The notes below the pieces were generated by a model. It was not told where the DNA came from. It did not search any database and saw only the letters and a program-made list of their open reading frames with translations. The position numbers and the translations under genes are program-made. From positions 17,112,001-17,176,000 of the forward strand of contig OY755171.1 in assembly GCA_963576735.1 (NCBI GenBank): a DNA stretch of 64,000 nucleotides, read 5' to 3'. Numbering within the stretch: position 1 is the stretch's first letter; every line of letters begins with the position of its first letter. Origin of the DNA: Bedellia somnulentella. Lineage: Eukaryota; Arthropoda; Insecta; Lepidoptera; Bedelliidae. This document shows positions 30,800-42,460 of the stretch, piece by piece.

Positions 30800-32260
30800 A
30801 GACTTAATAACTCCTTACCTTTTCTTTCCCGACTCTTAGTGTCGTAGTCACACCAGTTCCCGTAGCATGTGGCGTGTGTGTGCAAGTTCGTCACGGAAAA
30901 AGGCAGAAACTGTTTAATTAGACATACAATTATGATAGAGTTCAGTTTCTTACTTCTCTCGTATAGTTCCCCTAAACATCTCCACAACGACTAGTCCTGT
31001 TCTGCCCTCAGATATCGGCTACCCGTGACCTTGACCAAGTTGTCGGTTCACCTTGTGGGAGGCCTCCCCGCATTGCATCTCCCGGTTCGTGGCAGGCACT
31101 CTTTTCCTTGCTACTCTTCGGGCTATGTCCGGACCCCGATTCGATAGCGTAGTGAAACATCTAACATAACCTTCTCCATTGCATTTTGGTGACTCGGAGC
31201 CTTTTGATGAGACCCATTGCCAAAGTTTTAAGACCCGCTCTCTCAGACACTCTACTGAGGTCATTAAGCATTTTACGAAGATCTTCCGTGGTTTCAGCCA
31301 TAACTACAATATCATCAGCAAATCGAAGATGCGTGATATAATCGTCGTTGATGTTGATGCCGAGTCCTTTTCATTCCAGAAGCTTAAAAACATCTTCCAA
31401 TGCAGCAGAGAACAGTTTCGGGGAAGTAACATCTCCCTGTCTCACGTAATTGGATATGATTCATGTTCTGGTCCTGGAGTCAGACCAACGTAGTGACGTT
31501 TTCATATATAAACAATTTAACACCTCGATGTATCTATGTAAAGTATTCAAATATGTAAATGTAGCTTATTGTTACATCAAATCAAAGGCTTTTTCATAGT
31601 CAACGAACCCTAAACATAATGGCAGATTATACTCCTCGGTATTCTGTATAATCTGGCATAGGGTCTGAATGCGATCTTTGGCAGTAAAATTATTTTCAGA
31701 AACCGGCTTTTTTGGAAGACTGAAAGTCGTCAAACCTCAGAGAAAGGCGATTCGTAATGAAACTCAGTTGCAAACAGTTCGCAGTCATGGCTCAGAAGCG
31801 ATATAAGCCTATAATTCTTTATGATGGTTTTATCACACTTCTTAAAAAACGACACCACCACACTTCTGTTCTATGTCTCAAGCGTGGATCCCGTGTGCAA
31901 TACAGTATTAAATAACTTTAGATGGGACTTAAGGATGGGTTATCCACCAGCGTTCAAAAGCTGTCCGGGATATCTTTGGTGTAGTGTTGGGTTAATCTGG
32001 TTATTGGGTCTTTAGTGAGTCGAGGCGCAGGTCTTTGCGCTGGCGTGTACAACTGCCTGTGAAGTTTTTTGACTTCTCTCAGAACCTCCGACTTGTAAGA
32101 CAAACTACTGCCATCATCAGTTTTCAATCCCGTTAAATGCCTCTGTCTGATAGAGAGATCTCTTGCGAATACCTTGAAGCACTGGTTTCGGTCAGCTAAG
32201 ATCTTAATTTGCTCGGGTTTATGATTCCTGAAATAGTATTTATAAAGCTTCACTCTTCAC
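30800..32260 (-). pseudogene. RTE-type LINE reverse transcriptase, degenerate
   Basis: Reading the minus strand from right to left gives, in different frames, a pre-RT segment (FKVFARDLSIRQRHLTGLK, 31954-32253), the RT palm RQGDVTSPKLFSAALEDVF (~31440-31384) and the catalytic box HLRFADDIVVMAETTEDL (~31335-31290), then RPPTRWTDNLVKVTG (~31065) and the C-terminal SLWRCLGELYERS (~30985-30950). Several frameshifts and stops separate them. The order and motifs fit the RTE clade. This LINE differs from family C and is a possible partner for other repeats, but is dead here. Confidence 0.8.
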
Positions 32261-32404
32261 CGAACTTTTTTTGTGCTATACTATGACATTTATGAACTAA
32301 AGCGTAGAAACACAAATAATTATATAATCAGCATACAGACGTGGAAGCTGTGAAACTAATTACCACGTTTTAAAAGAAAAAAATTGTTTTTATTTCCGCC
32401 CATA

Positions 32405-32735
32405 AACAGGCAGGCGTGAGTTCAAATCCCGGGTCGGGCCTGCACCAATTTGTCTTTTCTAAAGTCATATGTGTGGTTAATTTATCTTGGTTGTTAACGG
32501 TGAGGGAAAACATCGTGAGAAAACCCAAATGGCCCAGTTGTACTTAGCCATGTGACAGTGTATTCCTACAAAACGGCGATTGGCCTGCCCCCTATCACGT
32601 GAGTACACTATCTAAGCAAAACATGGGTATCTACTCTGGACACTAGGTGGCGCTGTCACTTGTTCAGAAGTATTAGAGCCTCTACCAACCCCATTGGGGA
32701 TAAACAGGGTGAACGTTTATGTTATGTTATTAACT
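32405..32735 (+). mobile_element. Family A SINE
   Basis: Starts within the head at the B box (gcgtgagttcaaatcccggg), contains the segment gtcatatgtgtggttaattt and all hairpins, and ends ggataaacagggtgaacgtt followed by tatgttatg. Confidence 0.85.
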
Positions 32736-33060
32736 AAACTAAATGATCGTTTCCTATCCCCATATCAGCAATATCCGTATTCCACCGACACGTACGTATC
32801 GTGAGCTGTGCTTGAATTGGTGATACTCATTTTATGTTATAAATTCAATCAATCATTGTTGACGTCAATAAACTATTCAGTTATTAGTTCCTGTTCCCGA
32901 TTAGGCAAATATTTCCATTGAATAACATAGAACATTTGATCAAGGGCAATACTAGATACTTTAACAGTGTTTATAATAGAATGTATCATTTTAATCATCT
33001 ATGCAGTTACATATTTATAGTAACACCATATTTTCTTTTGGTTTAGGGTTAGCACATTGT
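32736..33060. other. Intergenic stretch
   Basis: No feature recognised. Confidence 0.4.
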
Positions 33061-33067
33061 CTGTAGG

Positions 33068-33306
33068 GCTGTGTTGTGTCGGCTTAGAATAGCACTACCC
33101 CATTTCTCCCCGTCGGTGTTTTTAAGGCTACTTAGGGTATTGGGGCTTTAAAAGAAGTCGCTGCGCGATGCGGTTGGAGACCTATCAACAACAACCTTTA
33201 TTTTATTATCTTTTCCCCACTTAACTTCAAAAAGTGGCTGAGGAATTTCTTATTCTAAAGCTCTGGATACCCCTTCTTGGAATTAATACTAGCGATTATA
33301 TGTATG
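33068..33306 (+). mobile_element. Family B element
   Basis: ctgtgttgtgtcggcttaga at the start; core gcgatgcggttggagaccta; diverged tail tagcgattatatgtatgta. Confidence 0.82.
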
Positions 33307-33885
33307 TACAGAATATCAGACCATTATTTACTTTGAGCTGCCGTTCGGTGGACTATTCATCACAACATGAATGTTTTATTTTTCAACATATCAGCTGATT
33401 AGGGAGAGGAACTCTGATGGCTACTGACTTGGACAAACTATTGAAAAAAATGATGTTTTCGCCGAATCCATAAATACTTATTTATGGATATAATTATAAC
33501 CAGAAAAGTATATTTTTCTTGCAAGAAAATTTATTCATGCTGTACAAAAGAGTGAAGTGCCGTACACCCAAATATAAAGTCAGCTTTAATCCACCTCCAC
33601 ATCTTTCTAAACATAGATTGAAATTAATTTCAATCACATTTAAGCCCCTACAAACTTTTAAACTAAACTTTATATGTTCATTCTAATACTCAAAAATATT
33701 GATAAAAGCACGTTGTTCTATTAATATTGAAAAGCTTTACAGATTATCACTGAATCAATAATCATTCAACCCAATTGAAATCATTTGAAAATTGTAAATA
33801 GCTAATGGTCAGGTATCTATACGTTATCCATCTAGGTAGTAAATCAGAAAGGAAAATGGGAAAAAACTTGAGTATGTACTAGCGT
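33307..33885. other. Intergenic stretch
   Basis: AT-rich with no feature recognised. It leads into the CpG-rich segment that follows. Confidence 0.4.
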
Positions 33886-33889
33886 GCCT

Positions 33890-34223
33890 TGGGCGTTTCA
33901 AAGTGGCACAAGTAGGTCGAACCGATCGGCTCTTTCCGTCGCCGCTCGACTAACTTCGTACTCGATGCAAGATCAACTCGCGCACACAACGCTTAGACTT
34001 CGCCGCAGTAACCGACGCGCACGATTTTCTATGCGGAAAATTTAAAAAGCTTACAAAGAAATATACGTACGGAATGTTGTCTGAGTGCGCGCGATAAAAA
34101 CAAACACTTTTTTTTGTCAATTTCTGAACTTTGTGAACAAAAGAGAAACTGTTTTGAGTGATCTTGTTTGGCAAATCGAGAAACATGTTGTGGGAGACAA
34201 ATTTCCTCGAGGATACAGAAACG
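33890..34223 (+). promoter_or_regulatory. CpG-rich segment, candidate promoter and 5' leader exon
   Basis: A sudden CpG-rich patch (accgatcggc, cgtcgccgctcg, actcgcgcacacaac, cagtaaccgacgcgcacg) in AT-rich, repeat-filled DNA, not part of any repeat family found here. It ends in sequence with a strong splice donor, ACAGAAACG|GTAAGAT at 34223. No long coding frame runs to the donor, so a non-coding first exon is the natural reading. The nearest downstream + strand gene is Ets98B (first coding exon 52686); linking them is a guess. Confidence 0.3.
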
Positions 34224-34585
34224 GTAAGATTTTTGACAAATATTATTTGGAGGTTTTAATTTCAAATGCAATTACATATCAAATTATGAAACAGCCGGTT
34301 AGAACACTCAGACAGTGTTACAGCATCTTGCACAGATATGCTCATGCACATGTGTGTGTAAACTTTCTAGTTTTCGCTTGGCCACTGCCGTATTTGCATC
34401 ACTAGAACGACAAGTGTTTCATGTATTTATTCAAAACGCATCACTAAGGTTTGTGCTGGAGAGTCTTTGGTCAGCTTTGTGTGATATGAATACAAATTTG
34501 TGGTCTTATATTTTAAAACACGATCTTCGAATTCACACTTGAGTTGTGTGTAGCGCAGAATTTCTTTTTTAGGCTTTATTTTTAA

Positions 34586-35407
34586 CTAGTGGATCGTCCC
34601 AGCTTCGCACGGGTAGCGTTGTTTATATAAATATCTGAGGTTTCTTTCTTCAGTCACTGCTCAAGCATTGTGAAATTCAGCGCAATGTTTTCAATTTATT
34701 AAATTTATAGCACTCCCTAAACAGTGTAGTTTGGTGACTTTGAATGCGCTTTAATGAACGGTTCAGTATTTCCGTTTAATAGCAAATTTTGGAATAAACC
34801 GCTATGAAGTATTTATAAATATCAATCTAAAAAATAATTCATTACGTGTTGTAGGATGCAACTACTGGCGCCATCTAGTATGTTATATGTAAATTAGTAA
34901 AGATTTGGTTTTGGTCACGGGCGCGATGGCTTATTTTATGTATAATTTCGGTGTTTCTCTACCGATTTCTATGATTCTTTTTTTATTGAATAGGTAATAA
35001 TGTTACCTTTTTTAAATTAGGGATGAGTGAGAGGTTTACAAACGTAAGACTAAACAAATATAATCAGAATGTTCCGAACTGCTAAGCTATCAGGAATGAC
35101 ACGTGTTATTGTGAGTCAACCGTAAAAGATAGACATATACTGTTGAGGATTTTTTTTTAGATAATTTTATGAAAAATATTTCCGCCACACATGATTTCTA
35201 TGTAAGTTTAACCATTAAGGCTGCACACGCGACGGAAGCTTAAAAAATGGAGTAACTTCTCCCGTTTTCCCCAAATTTCCCAAAATTCCCCTTTACTTCT
35301 CTGCTGGAAAGTATACAAAAACCTGCGCAGGAGTATGAAGAATAATAGTACCAAGTTTCGTTAAAATCCGTCGAGTAGTTTTTGTTTCCATAAGGAACAT
35401 ACAAACC

Positions 35408-35445
<38 letters not shown>

Positions 35446-35564
35446 AATTTTACTGATTGCATTTTTGGCATCAGTATCGATCCCTAATCATCACCTGATA
35501 GTTATTTTGAAAATATATTTCATGTACAGAATTGACCTCTCTACAGATTTATTATAAGTATAGA
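34586..35564 (-). mobile_element. Non-autonomous Helitron-like element, copy 2
   Basis: Reverse-orientation sister of 6406-7378, with matching ends (actagtggatcgtcccagct at the left, ttattataagtatagat at the right), the same A/T flanks and the (GACA)n tract at about 35407-35443. Length 979 bp against 973 bp. Differences are scattered substitutions and small indels. Confidence 0.85.
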
Positions 35565-36350
35565 TTATGTAAATTCATCTACGAACTAACTATACATAAG
35601 CAGTAGGGGAAATGGACTAATTATGTCGCATACTTATGATTATTGATATTACCACATTATACGAAAATGTCTTTCAATATTTACGGATCATGTTTTAAAT
35701 TTATAGTGTAAATGTATTAGCACCTTCGCAATATTGCGTTTAAAACGGTTTGTCTGGTCAGAGTGACTTGTGTCAGACATCTCTCTGTTTACCCTACTAC
35801 GGTTTAGTATTATGCTGAACTGTAGCGTAGAAGTTTTCTTTTGACCTATTTTATCGAATAAACTTGTGGGTATGATATGGAATTAGAAAATTCTTATGCA
35901 AGACAAAGATTTAAAAAAGAAACGTAGAAAATGCTTTGGAGTGAGCAAATCCATAGATAATTTTAATAGAAGGGAAAAGGTAGCAAAATTTTGGACCGTG
36001 CTTCTAAAAATATTACCCATTAAACACAAATCACATCCCTGAGTCACAATACAACCGTCGTAGTAGATATGGAAGTATTTCCTATTGAGGTAGGTACAGA
36101 CTATCGAACACCACTTTGTACAATTTAGCAAACCTCTCAAAGCATTAATTAAAATCATCAATCTTTTCTTACATACCATTTTATTCTCAACAATTCGGAC
36201 GCTTGCTTCTCCACCAGCGTATCTGATTAGTCGTATTTGATCTGATTAGTCCTCTACTCACATTACCACTTAAACCGATACTGCACCGAAATCAAAGTGA
36301 CATAAATAGGCAAGCTATTAGACTAGCAAGCAAGATATAATATATTGTCA
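35565..36350. other. Intergenic stretch
   Basis: Mostly unassigned. A decayed family C 3' end (minus) is likely at ~36070-36175: tattgaggtaggtacagact, atcgaacaccactttgtac, agcaaacctctc, aaatcatcaatcttttctta. Confidence 0.5.
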
Positions 36351-36419
36351 ATTGAAAAAATGGGCCTTTATGGTAGTTATAATACAACAAATACTTAATG
36401 CTATACGCAAATTATTTAA

Positions 36420-36550
36420 AAACTGCGATATCCCTGCCCCTATCACGGGTGAATATGACGAAGCAAACTTGTTGACAATCATGTCAAATGATGTTCAGAA
36501 ATTCTATGCCAACCCTCCCTTCGAGAAAATACGCCGTGAACGTTTGAGTT
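36420..36550 (+). mobile_element. Degenerate family A 3' half
   Basis: cctgcccctatcacgggtga, atcatgtcaaatgatgttca, ttctatgccaaccctccctt, cgccgtgaacgtttgagttt: the family order is kept with heavy decay. Confidence 0.55.
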
Positions 36551-36631
36551 TTTGAGTTGAGGCAAAGTATTACTTGTTTTTGATATCAATCTCATTTCAT
36601 CGTGTTTCCATATTAATAATGAATTAATTAA

Positions 36632-36885
36632 TGACATACATACATACATATACTCACGGCTATAAATCCCTAGAAGGGGTAGCCAGAGCTAAGGAATTAG
36701 AAATTCCTCAGCCACATTTGGAAAATTGAGTGGGGAAAGGATGGTAAAGTAAAGGTTGTTGGTGATGGGTCTCCAGCCGCATCGCCCAAAAATCCCTTAA
36801 AAGCCCATATACCGTTAGTCGCCTCTTACGTACACCCATCGGTAGAAACGGGGTAGTGTTATTCTAAGCTGACACTACACGGCAA
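36632..36885 (-). mobile_element. Family B element, full length
   Basis: Minus orientation, well preserved from catacatacatacatatact to gctgacactacacggc. No clean target-site duplication seen. Confidence 0.88.
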
Positions 36886-38005
36886 CTAATAACTATAACT
36901 AATGACTTACCTAATTAATGTGGTATTATACCGGTTTTTGGGAGATATTAGATACCAATTCTCATTGTGCATAAATACACTTGAAATAACTATTTAAACT
37001 ACATTTCGTTAGTTTGTACATTTGGTAATGTTGGCTCAAAAAGGACTGTTCAGTTTTAAGTGATAGGTGGTTGATATGGCTGGAACAATCGATTATTTAT
37101 CGTAAAAATTTTCGCGCTCTCAGCTTTCATAAGTGAATAAGGTATTATATTAGTTCTTCAGTATGGATCTCTGGCTGCCCCTTTATTATGACAAATATAG
37201 GTAAGTAATACTGGGTGCTCAGGTTGCCTTACTTGGTCGTCATTATTTTTGCATTTAGTAAGAATTGTACATATTCATATACTCACACTATTAGTTCCCA
37301 TAAACTTTGTACAATTCTTTCATAGTTTTTGATATGATACATAAATAAAACTTTAATACAAAAAGGTATTCAATAGTTACTTGCGTTACGTAGATTTCGT
37401 TGAGATGATTAGAAATTGCAAATGAGTTTAAATGATTTTCAAAAGTTAAGTATTATAAGATGGAAACTAATTTCTTAATAGGGTTGTTTGAATGAAGATC
37501 TCAAGTTTAACAAATTAGGGTAATTGTTATTTGCGAGTGAAACAGACGTCGTTGACACTTTTCAACTATCGCATGCAATGACTCGGTATCTATCTATCTA
37601 TGAATACCTGTCATAAGAATTAAGTCGCAATGAATTAATGTGTTATAGAATGTAATACTCATCGGCCCAAAGTATGATGCAAGTTTATCTACAAAGGGAT
37701 TGTACCGTTTCATCCAATAGTAAGATAAGCGATGCGATAATAGCATCATATATTTTATTATTGTGGTACGTATGTATTCAAAGGTCATTGATAACTTGAC
37801 GAGTTGTTGATAACTTTCAAACATAAATAACGTAGTTATATGACTTTTTGGTGATACATATCCAGCAATGGTTTGATGCCATTTTATAGAGTAATAGATG
37901 TATAAAGTCATTGACAATGTTATTTAAAAAAATCTTAACTACATAAATTATAGGATGATCATGTTTTAAGAGTATATTCAACGTTTTGTTGCACATTTTC
38001 TCCCC
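36886..38005. other. Intergenic stretch
   Basis: AT-rich and unassigned apart from a possible family C trace at 37275-37310 (catatactcacactattagt, tcccataaa). Confidence 0.4.
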
Positions 38006-38009
38006 AACG

Positions 38010-38130
38010 TACAACGTATATCCCTTAAGTGATAGCAGAGGTACTTTTAAAAATCATACGTAACTTTTGTAGACTGGTATCCAGAATACACACGTTTTAT
38101 CGCTGTTTTGCACAAAAACACTGTCACATG
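38010..38130 (-). mobile_element. Degenerate family A fragment
   Basis: caacgtatatcccttaagtg, agcagaggtac, ggtatccagaatacacacgt, aaaacactgtcacatgac in the expected order. Confidence 0.6.
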
Positions 38131-38395
38131 ACATTTTAAATCATGATATAAAATAATATAAAGTAAAATAATTAGTACCCATAATATTTTGATTTTACTA
38201 AGTTTGTGATAGAAGTTACAGTTGTCGCAGAGTTATTTCACCATTGCATACGTTATTCCCAGGAAAAAAGCCGGAGGTATTTTACTCATCTTATGGAGAG
38301 TGCAGGATACTTTAAAAAACGATGAATACAAAATTCAATAGATTTTAATTCATTTTCTACATAATATATTTTTTTTAGCATTATAGTGAGAGGAA

Positions 38396-38645
38396 TTGCT
38401 GTGCAGTGTCAGCTTAGAATAGCACTACCCCATTTCTACCCGTGGGTGATCGTAAGAGGCGACTAAGGGTATAGGGACTTTTAAGTAACTTTTGGGCGAT
38501 GTGGTTGGAGACCCGTCACCAACATTTATTTATTATTACCATCTTTTCCCCCACTTAACTTCTAAAAGTGGCTGAGGAATATTTTATTTCCAAAGCTCTG
38601 GCTACCCCGTTTAGGGACATATAGCCGTGAGCATATGTATGTATG
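38396..38645 (+). mobile_element. Family B element, full length
   Basis: Exact 14-bp target-site duplication tatagtgagaggaa at 38382-38395 and 38646-38659. Complete from gctgtgcagtgtcagcttag to the GTATGTATG tail. Confidence 0.9.
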
Positions 38646-38659
38646 TATAGTGAGAGGAA

Positions 38660-40320
38660 CCAAAGTAACATTTAAACTTAGACATTTTTGGGTAATATAA
38701 ACTTCATGTTTGTACTTTGTTCAATAAGAAGTTCTCAAATTAATTACTCTGATATAAAATAAAAGGGATATAATTATCTGGAAACTGAGTATTTAAAGAA
38801 AACAGAATGGAAAAGCTAAGAATATATTTGATGCGAACTCAAGCGTGATATCTGTGGTGCGGTAGTAAGCGTAACGAATCGGAAAGCCGATTTCGCCAGA
38901 AAAAAACGAACAATGAATTTTTTTGACTAATTTGCCACTGCTAACCTGAATCGCAAAGATTTTCTTGCAGTTGTGTTCTTGTTTAATGAGTTTCATCCAT
39001 GTGGAGTATTCAGCTATATACTACATGGAAGTTTTGTCTTTTGGGACCATAACATCACAAATTTGTAGCAAAGGTATTACGATATTTTGAAATAAGTTAA
39101 GACCAAAATACCAATCGAAACCAGCCAAATAAAACCATCTGAAAGCCTTAAGGTAAAATATGGTGAAATTTAGAATCGGCGAATAAAAAAATAAACAACA
39201 ATGTTTTATATATAAAACTCACGTTAAACTATCTAACATCTTCATTAATCAACATTTTAATTTAAAAAAACCATTCTTAAAAAGGTTTAAGATGATTCTC
39301 GTTATGGATCCCCAACTAAATCACCCCTCTATACTTTGAAAAGCCTTCGAGCCTTTGTTAACCCTAAATTTAATCTTTCAAATTTTTGAATTTTCTTTTA
39401 TGAAAATTATTTTATACTATATTTTCCATAAAAGTTAGAAATGGTTTCACACGAAGCAAACCACTGGCCAGCGTGTGACTACAACATGATTCCAATTTCA
39501 CTTTTGACTAAAATGGGGTCGAGGACGAGTTACTTGAATACGTGAGATGACTTCACGTCATTCTTTTGTATGAAATATGTTGTTTAACATTTTATTTGCC
39601 TATTTCGAAGATATTTTCTGCAAAATAGATAAGGAAAAAGCCAGAAAATTGTTGTGCCTTATTTATTAATCGCCTGTTTAAGATTTTGATAGACTAAGGC
39701 TACAAGTATTATATGTAAACTCTAAGCGATTTAAAAATTAGTTTTATTTTTGGCAATAATCCAAGCATATGTTATTTGTAAGAATGTGCTTAAATTTAAA
39801 ATCATCTTTGTGATTTTAGATCAGAAAATGTAGCACTGTACGTTGTTAATAGCTCGGCATATAGAGATGCTGATTACAAAACCATTTCAAGTATAATGTC
39901 TTCAAACATTATTACCGCGGTAGAAAATAAAATAACCCTGTTATTATTTCAATGTAAACAAATTTTTTTTAAAGTGTTTGACCTTAAATTTTCTTTAGCA
40001 TAACTTAAGTAGTATAATAGAGAAAAATATGCAAATTACTTATTAATTTTTGTTAAGAACAAAAAATATTATTTGCGTTCTTATTTGCTTACTGCGCCAC
40101 TGTCACCTACACTTGTTCATAAGTCGTAAATGCAGATAGAGTTTTATTTTCTTTTGGAAGCGAATTAAAGTAGACGACTATTTATAGTACATTTTTTTTT
40201 ATCCTTAATAAAAACATGTTTTTCGTTATGTACTTACTGTTTGCGATTTCACCTTTCCGATAAACTATTATCTCATTAATATAAATTATTACTCACTCCT
40301 AATTGCAAAAATACATTAAC
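38660..40320. other. Intergenic stretch
   Basis: No gene or repeat recognised. A/T-rich; short open frames only. Confidence 0.4.
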
Positions 40321-40333
40321 ATTAATTTCAAAC

Positions 40334-40421
40334 TCAAATTTCCAAAAGTGGCTGAGGAATTTCTAATTCCTTAGCTCTGGCCACCCCTTCTTGGGATTTA
40401 TAGCCGTGAGTATATGTATGT
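40334..40421 (+). mobile_element. 5'-truncated family B element
   Basis: Only the last ~88 bp (from ccaaaagtggctgaggaatt to the tail) with an exact 13-bp target-site duplication attaatttcaaac at 40321-40333 and 40422-40434. Confidence 0.9.
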
Positions 40422-40759
40422 ATTAATTTCAAACAAGCATTGTACAAAGTAGCGAACTTTTGTAATCTTTGGTTAAAAAAAATCTAATTAAGAACGGTTA
40501 TTTTATTTCAAAATTTACACGGTGCATAACAAGTAGTCACAAACAATTGCAACACTCTTTTGAATGACGCAGAAGCTCGGCTAAATCTTGACCGGGTGAT
40601 TCAGTTATTGCGAAAAGTTTTGAGACTCGTACAGGAAAACTTTGAGATAACTTGCCCAAATATGATTGAGAAATTATGAGTCACGCAGCTATCGTTTTGA
40701 CATAGGCATTAATGCAATTGTAACTGGGATTTCCAGCAGGTATTTCGTTATTGTAAATT

Positions 40760-40910
40760 ACATACTCACACATATTCTCACGCGATTATTATTTATTGGG
40801 GTAGGCATCTAAAGATCTCAATCTTTTGTAAGATCCTGGCAAACAATTTGCTCGACCCTCACATTCATCAATATTTTTACGCACTCTTGTAATCCTTTCT
40901 TTTTGGACTT
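40760..40910 (-). mobile_element. Diverged family C 3' end
   Basis: acatactcacacatattctc, attggggtaggcatctaaag, gatcctggcaaacaatttgc, cacattcatcaata. Confidence 0.6.
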
Positions 40911-41550
40911 TTGCCTTGATGAATTACTTCTACTTTTTTAAATACTGAACGCTATTAGCTGAGTCTGGCTCTGGCTGAGGGTTAGACCTAAATTATAAGG
41001 CATTTTTAAATTCCTAATAATTTCTTCTCTTTTGTATTACAATAAAATATTATTAGTTCTGAAACCGACTTTACTTGTAAATGGCATCATATCCTAAATA
41101 AACAAATGAAATATTATTAACATTTATAAGCGTAACATCTGGTTTCTACAGTTTTATGCAACCGCTGGAAAATCCAAATCGTAGAGTTAAGTAGTTGTAC
41201 AATCATAGGCAACAGTGTTTATGAGTAATCGCATAGTTAGTAGAATATTAACTTTGGCGAAAGCTAATTGAGTTTTTTACTTGTCAATTAGAAATATTTG
41301 AGACTCAGTTAAATGATAGGTTACGTTGTAGAAAATGATGAAATGAAATTTAGAACTTAATGAAAAGTTGTTGAGATAGTTTAGTCAGTAATTGATCAAG
41401 AGACTACTATATAGTATTACAAAGATATACATTTTAACAATCGATTATGTTGTGTTGTGTCCGTTCTTAAAGTTCTCGTTTATTTGTAACAGTTAAGAAT
41501 TATGTAAGGTCGGTTTAACTTTTTGTCCTATCATAGTTGCAAAGTATATC
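40911..41550. other. Intergenic stretch
   Basis: No feature recognised. Confidence 0.4.
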
Positions 41551-41700
41551 AGGAGCCTAGCACGAGCGCTATTTTATCGACACGATATCGGTTAGAATGA
41601 GATGACAGAATACGATACTCAGTAAATGCGAAAGAGATGGCTGTTTTATATCACGCGATATCTAGTTAAAAGTTCGTTCGTACTAGCTATACTGAGGTAA
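41551..41700 (+). repeat. Dispersed ~140-bp repeat, copy 1
   Basis: Shares gcctagcacgagcgctattt, tatcggtt.gaatgaga, acgatact.agtaa and gaaagagatggc with 56654-56795. The type of element is unknown. It lies just before a GC-rich patch with attccacgcggcaaaatatc. Confidence 0.8.
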
Positions 41701-42260
41701 ATTCCACGCGGCAAAATATCGATTGCGCCTTCGTAGCGTGGTGAAAGGGAAACCAACGTGCGTCACAGGCTGTGTTTGTATGTAACCTTGCACGATTATT
41801 TATTGTCAAGCCGCCATCTTAAAATAACAAGGCTTTCAAGTGAATTATACAACTTATACAGCATTTAATACGATCTCGATAAGCGTGATTGTTAAATTGA
41901 TATTAAGAATGTAGTTATCCTGCTGTATGATTTTAATTAAGATTGTTTTAAATTGCTTTAAGTATTTCTTTATTTTTTTATAAAACATTGATTTGTATTT
42001 TTTTGATAAATTTACTTTATTGGAACTAAAATTGTCTCTTAGATAAATTTTTAAATTGGATAGTTGTGTTATAAAAAATTGGCATACTAATTAGAGTTAA
42101 TTATAGCTCCTTAATATGCATCAATAGTATTTACATTTAAAGAATATTTTTTAAATGTCTTAAAATTTCTAAAATATCTTTTCAAATTATTTTCTAAACA
42201 AAGTAGTTTATACCCTGGGGTGCTTTTCAATTGTGCTAACATTGCAATGAACACACTGGA
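41701..42260. other. Intergenic stretch
   Basis: Begins somewhat GC-rich (gcgccttcgtagcgtggtga; gccgccatcttaaaataac) and then AT-rich. Nothing assigned. Confidence 0.4.
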
Positions 42261-42264
42261 TTAA

Positions 42265-42460
42265 TGCAGAAACTCACGAATATGAAACCACGATGAGGGT
42301 AGTAAAGTAAAAGCTTTAGAATTTGAAATTTCTCAGCCGCTTTTGAAACTTGAGTGGGGAAAAGTTTTTAAAATAAAATGGTTGGTGTTGGGTCTACTGA
42401 CCCTATGACCTTATTGACCAACAAACACCTAAAAACCCCAACGAGACGTCCCTATCGTTG
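42265..42460 (-). mobile_element. Degenerate family B element
   Basis: agaaactcacgaatatgaaa, agggtagtaaagtaaaagct, tttctcagccgcttttgaaa, gagtggggaaaag and ggttggtgttgggtctactg follow the family order. Confidence 0.6.

Noticed and set aside
34085..34542. Open frames of 106 and 75 aa after the CpG-rich segment
   Set aside because: They run through a strong splice donor at 34223 and have no recognisable motifs; part of the first is probably leader exon and the rest intron.
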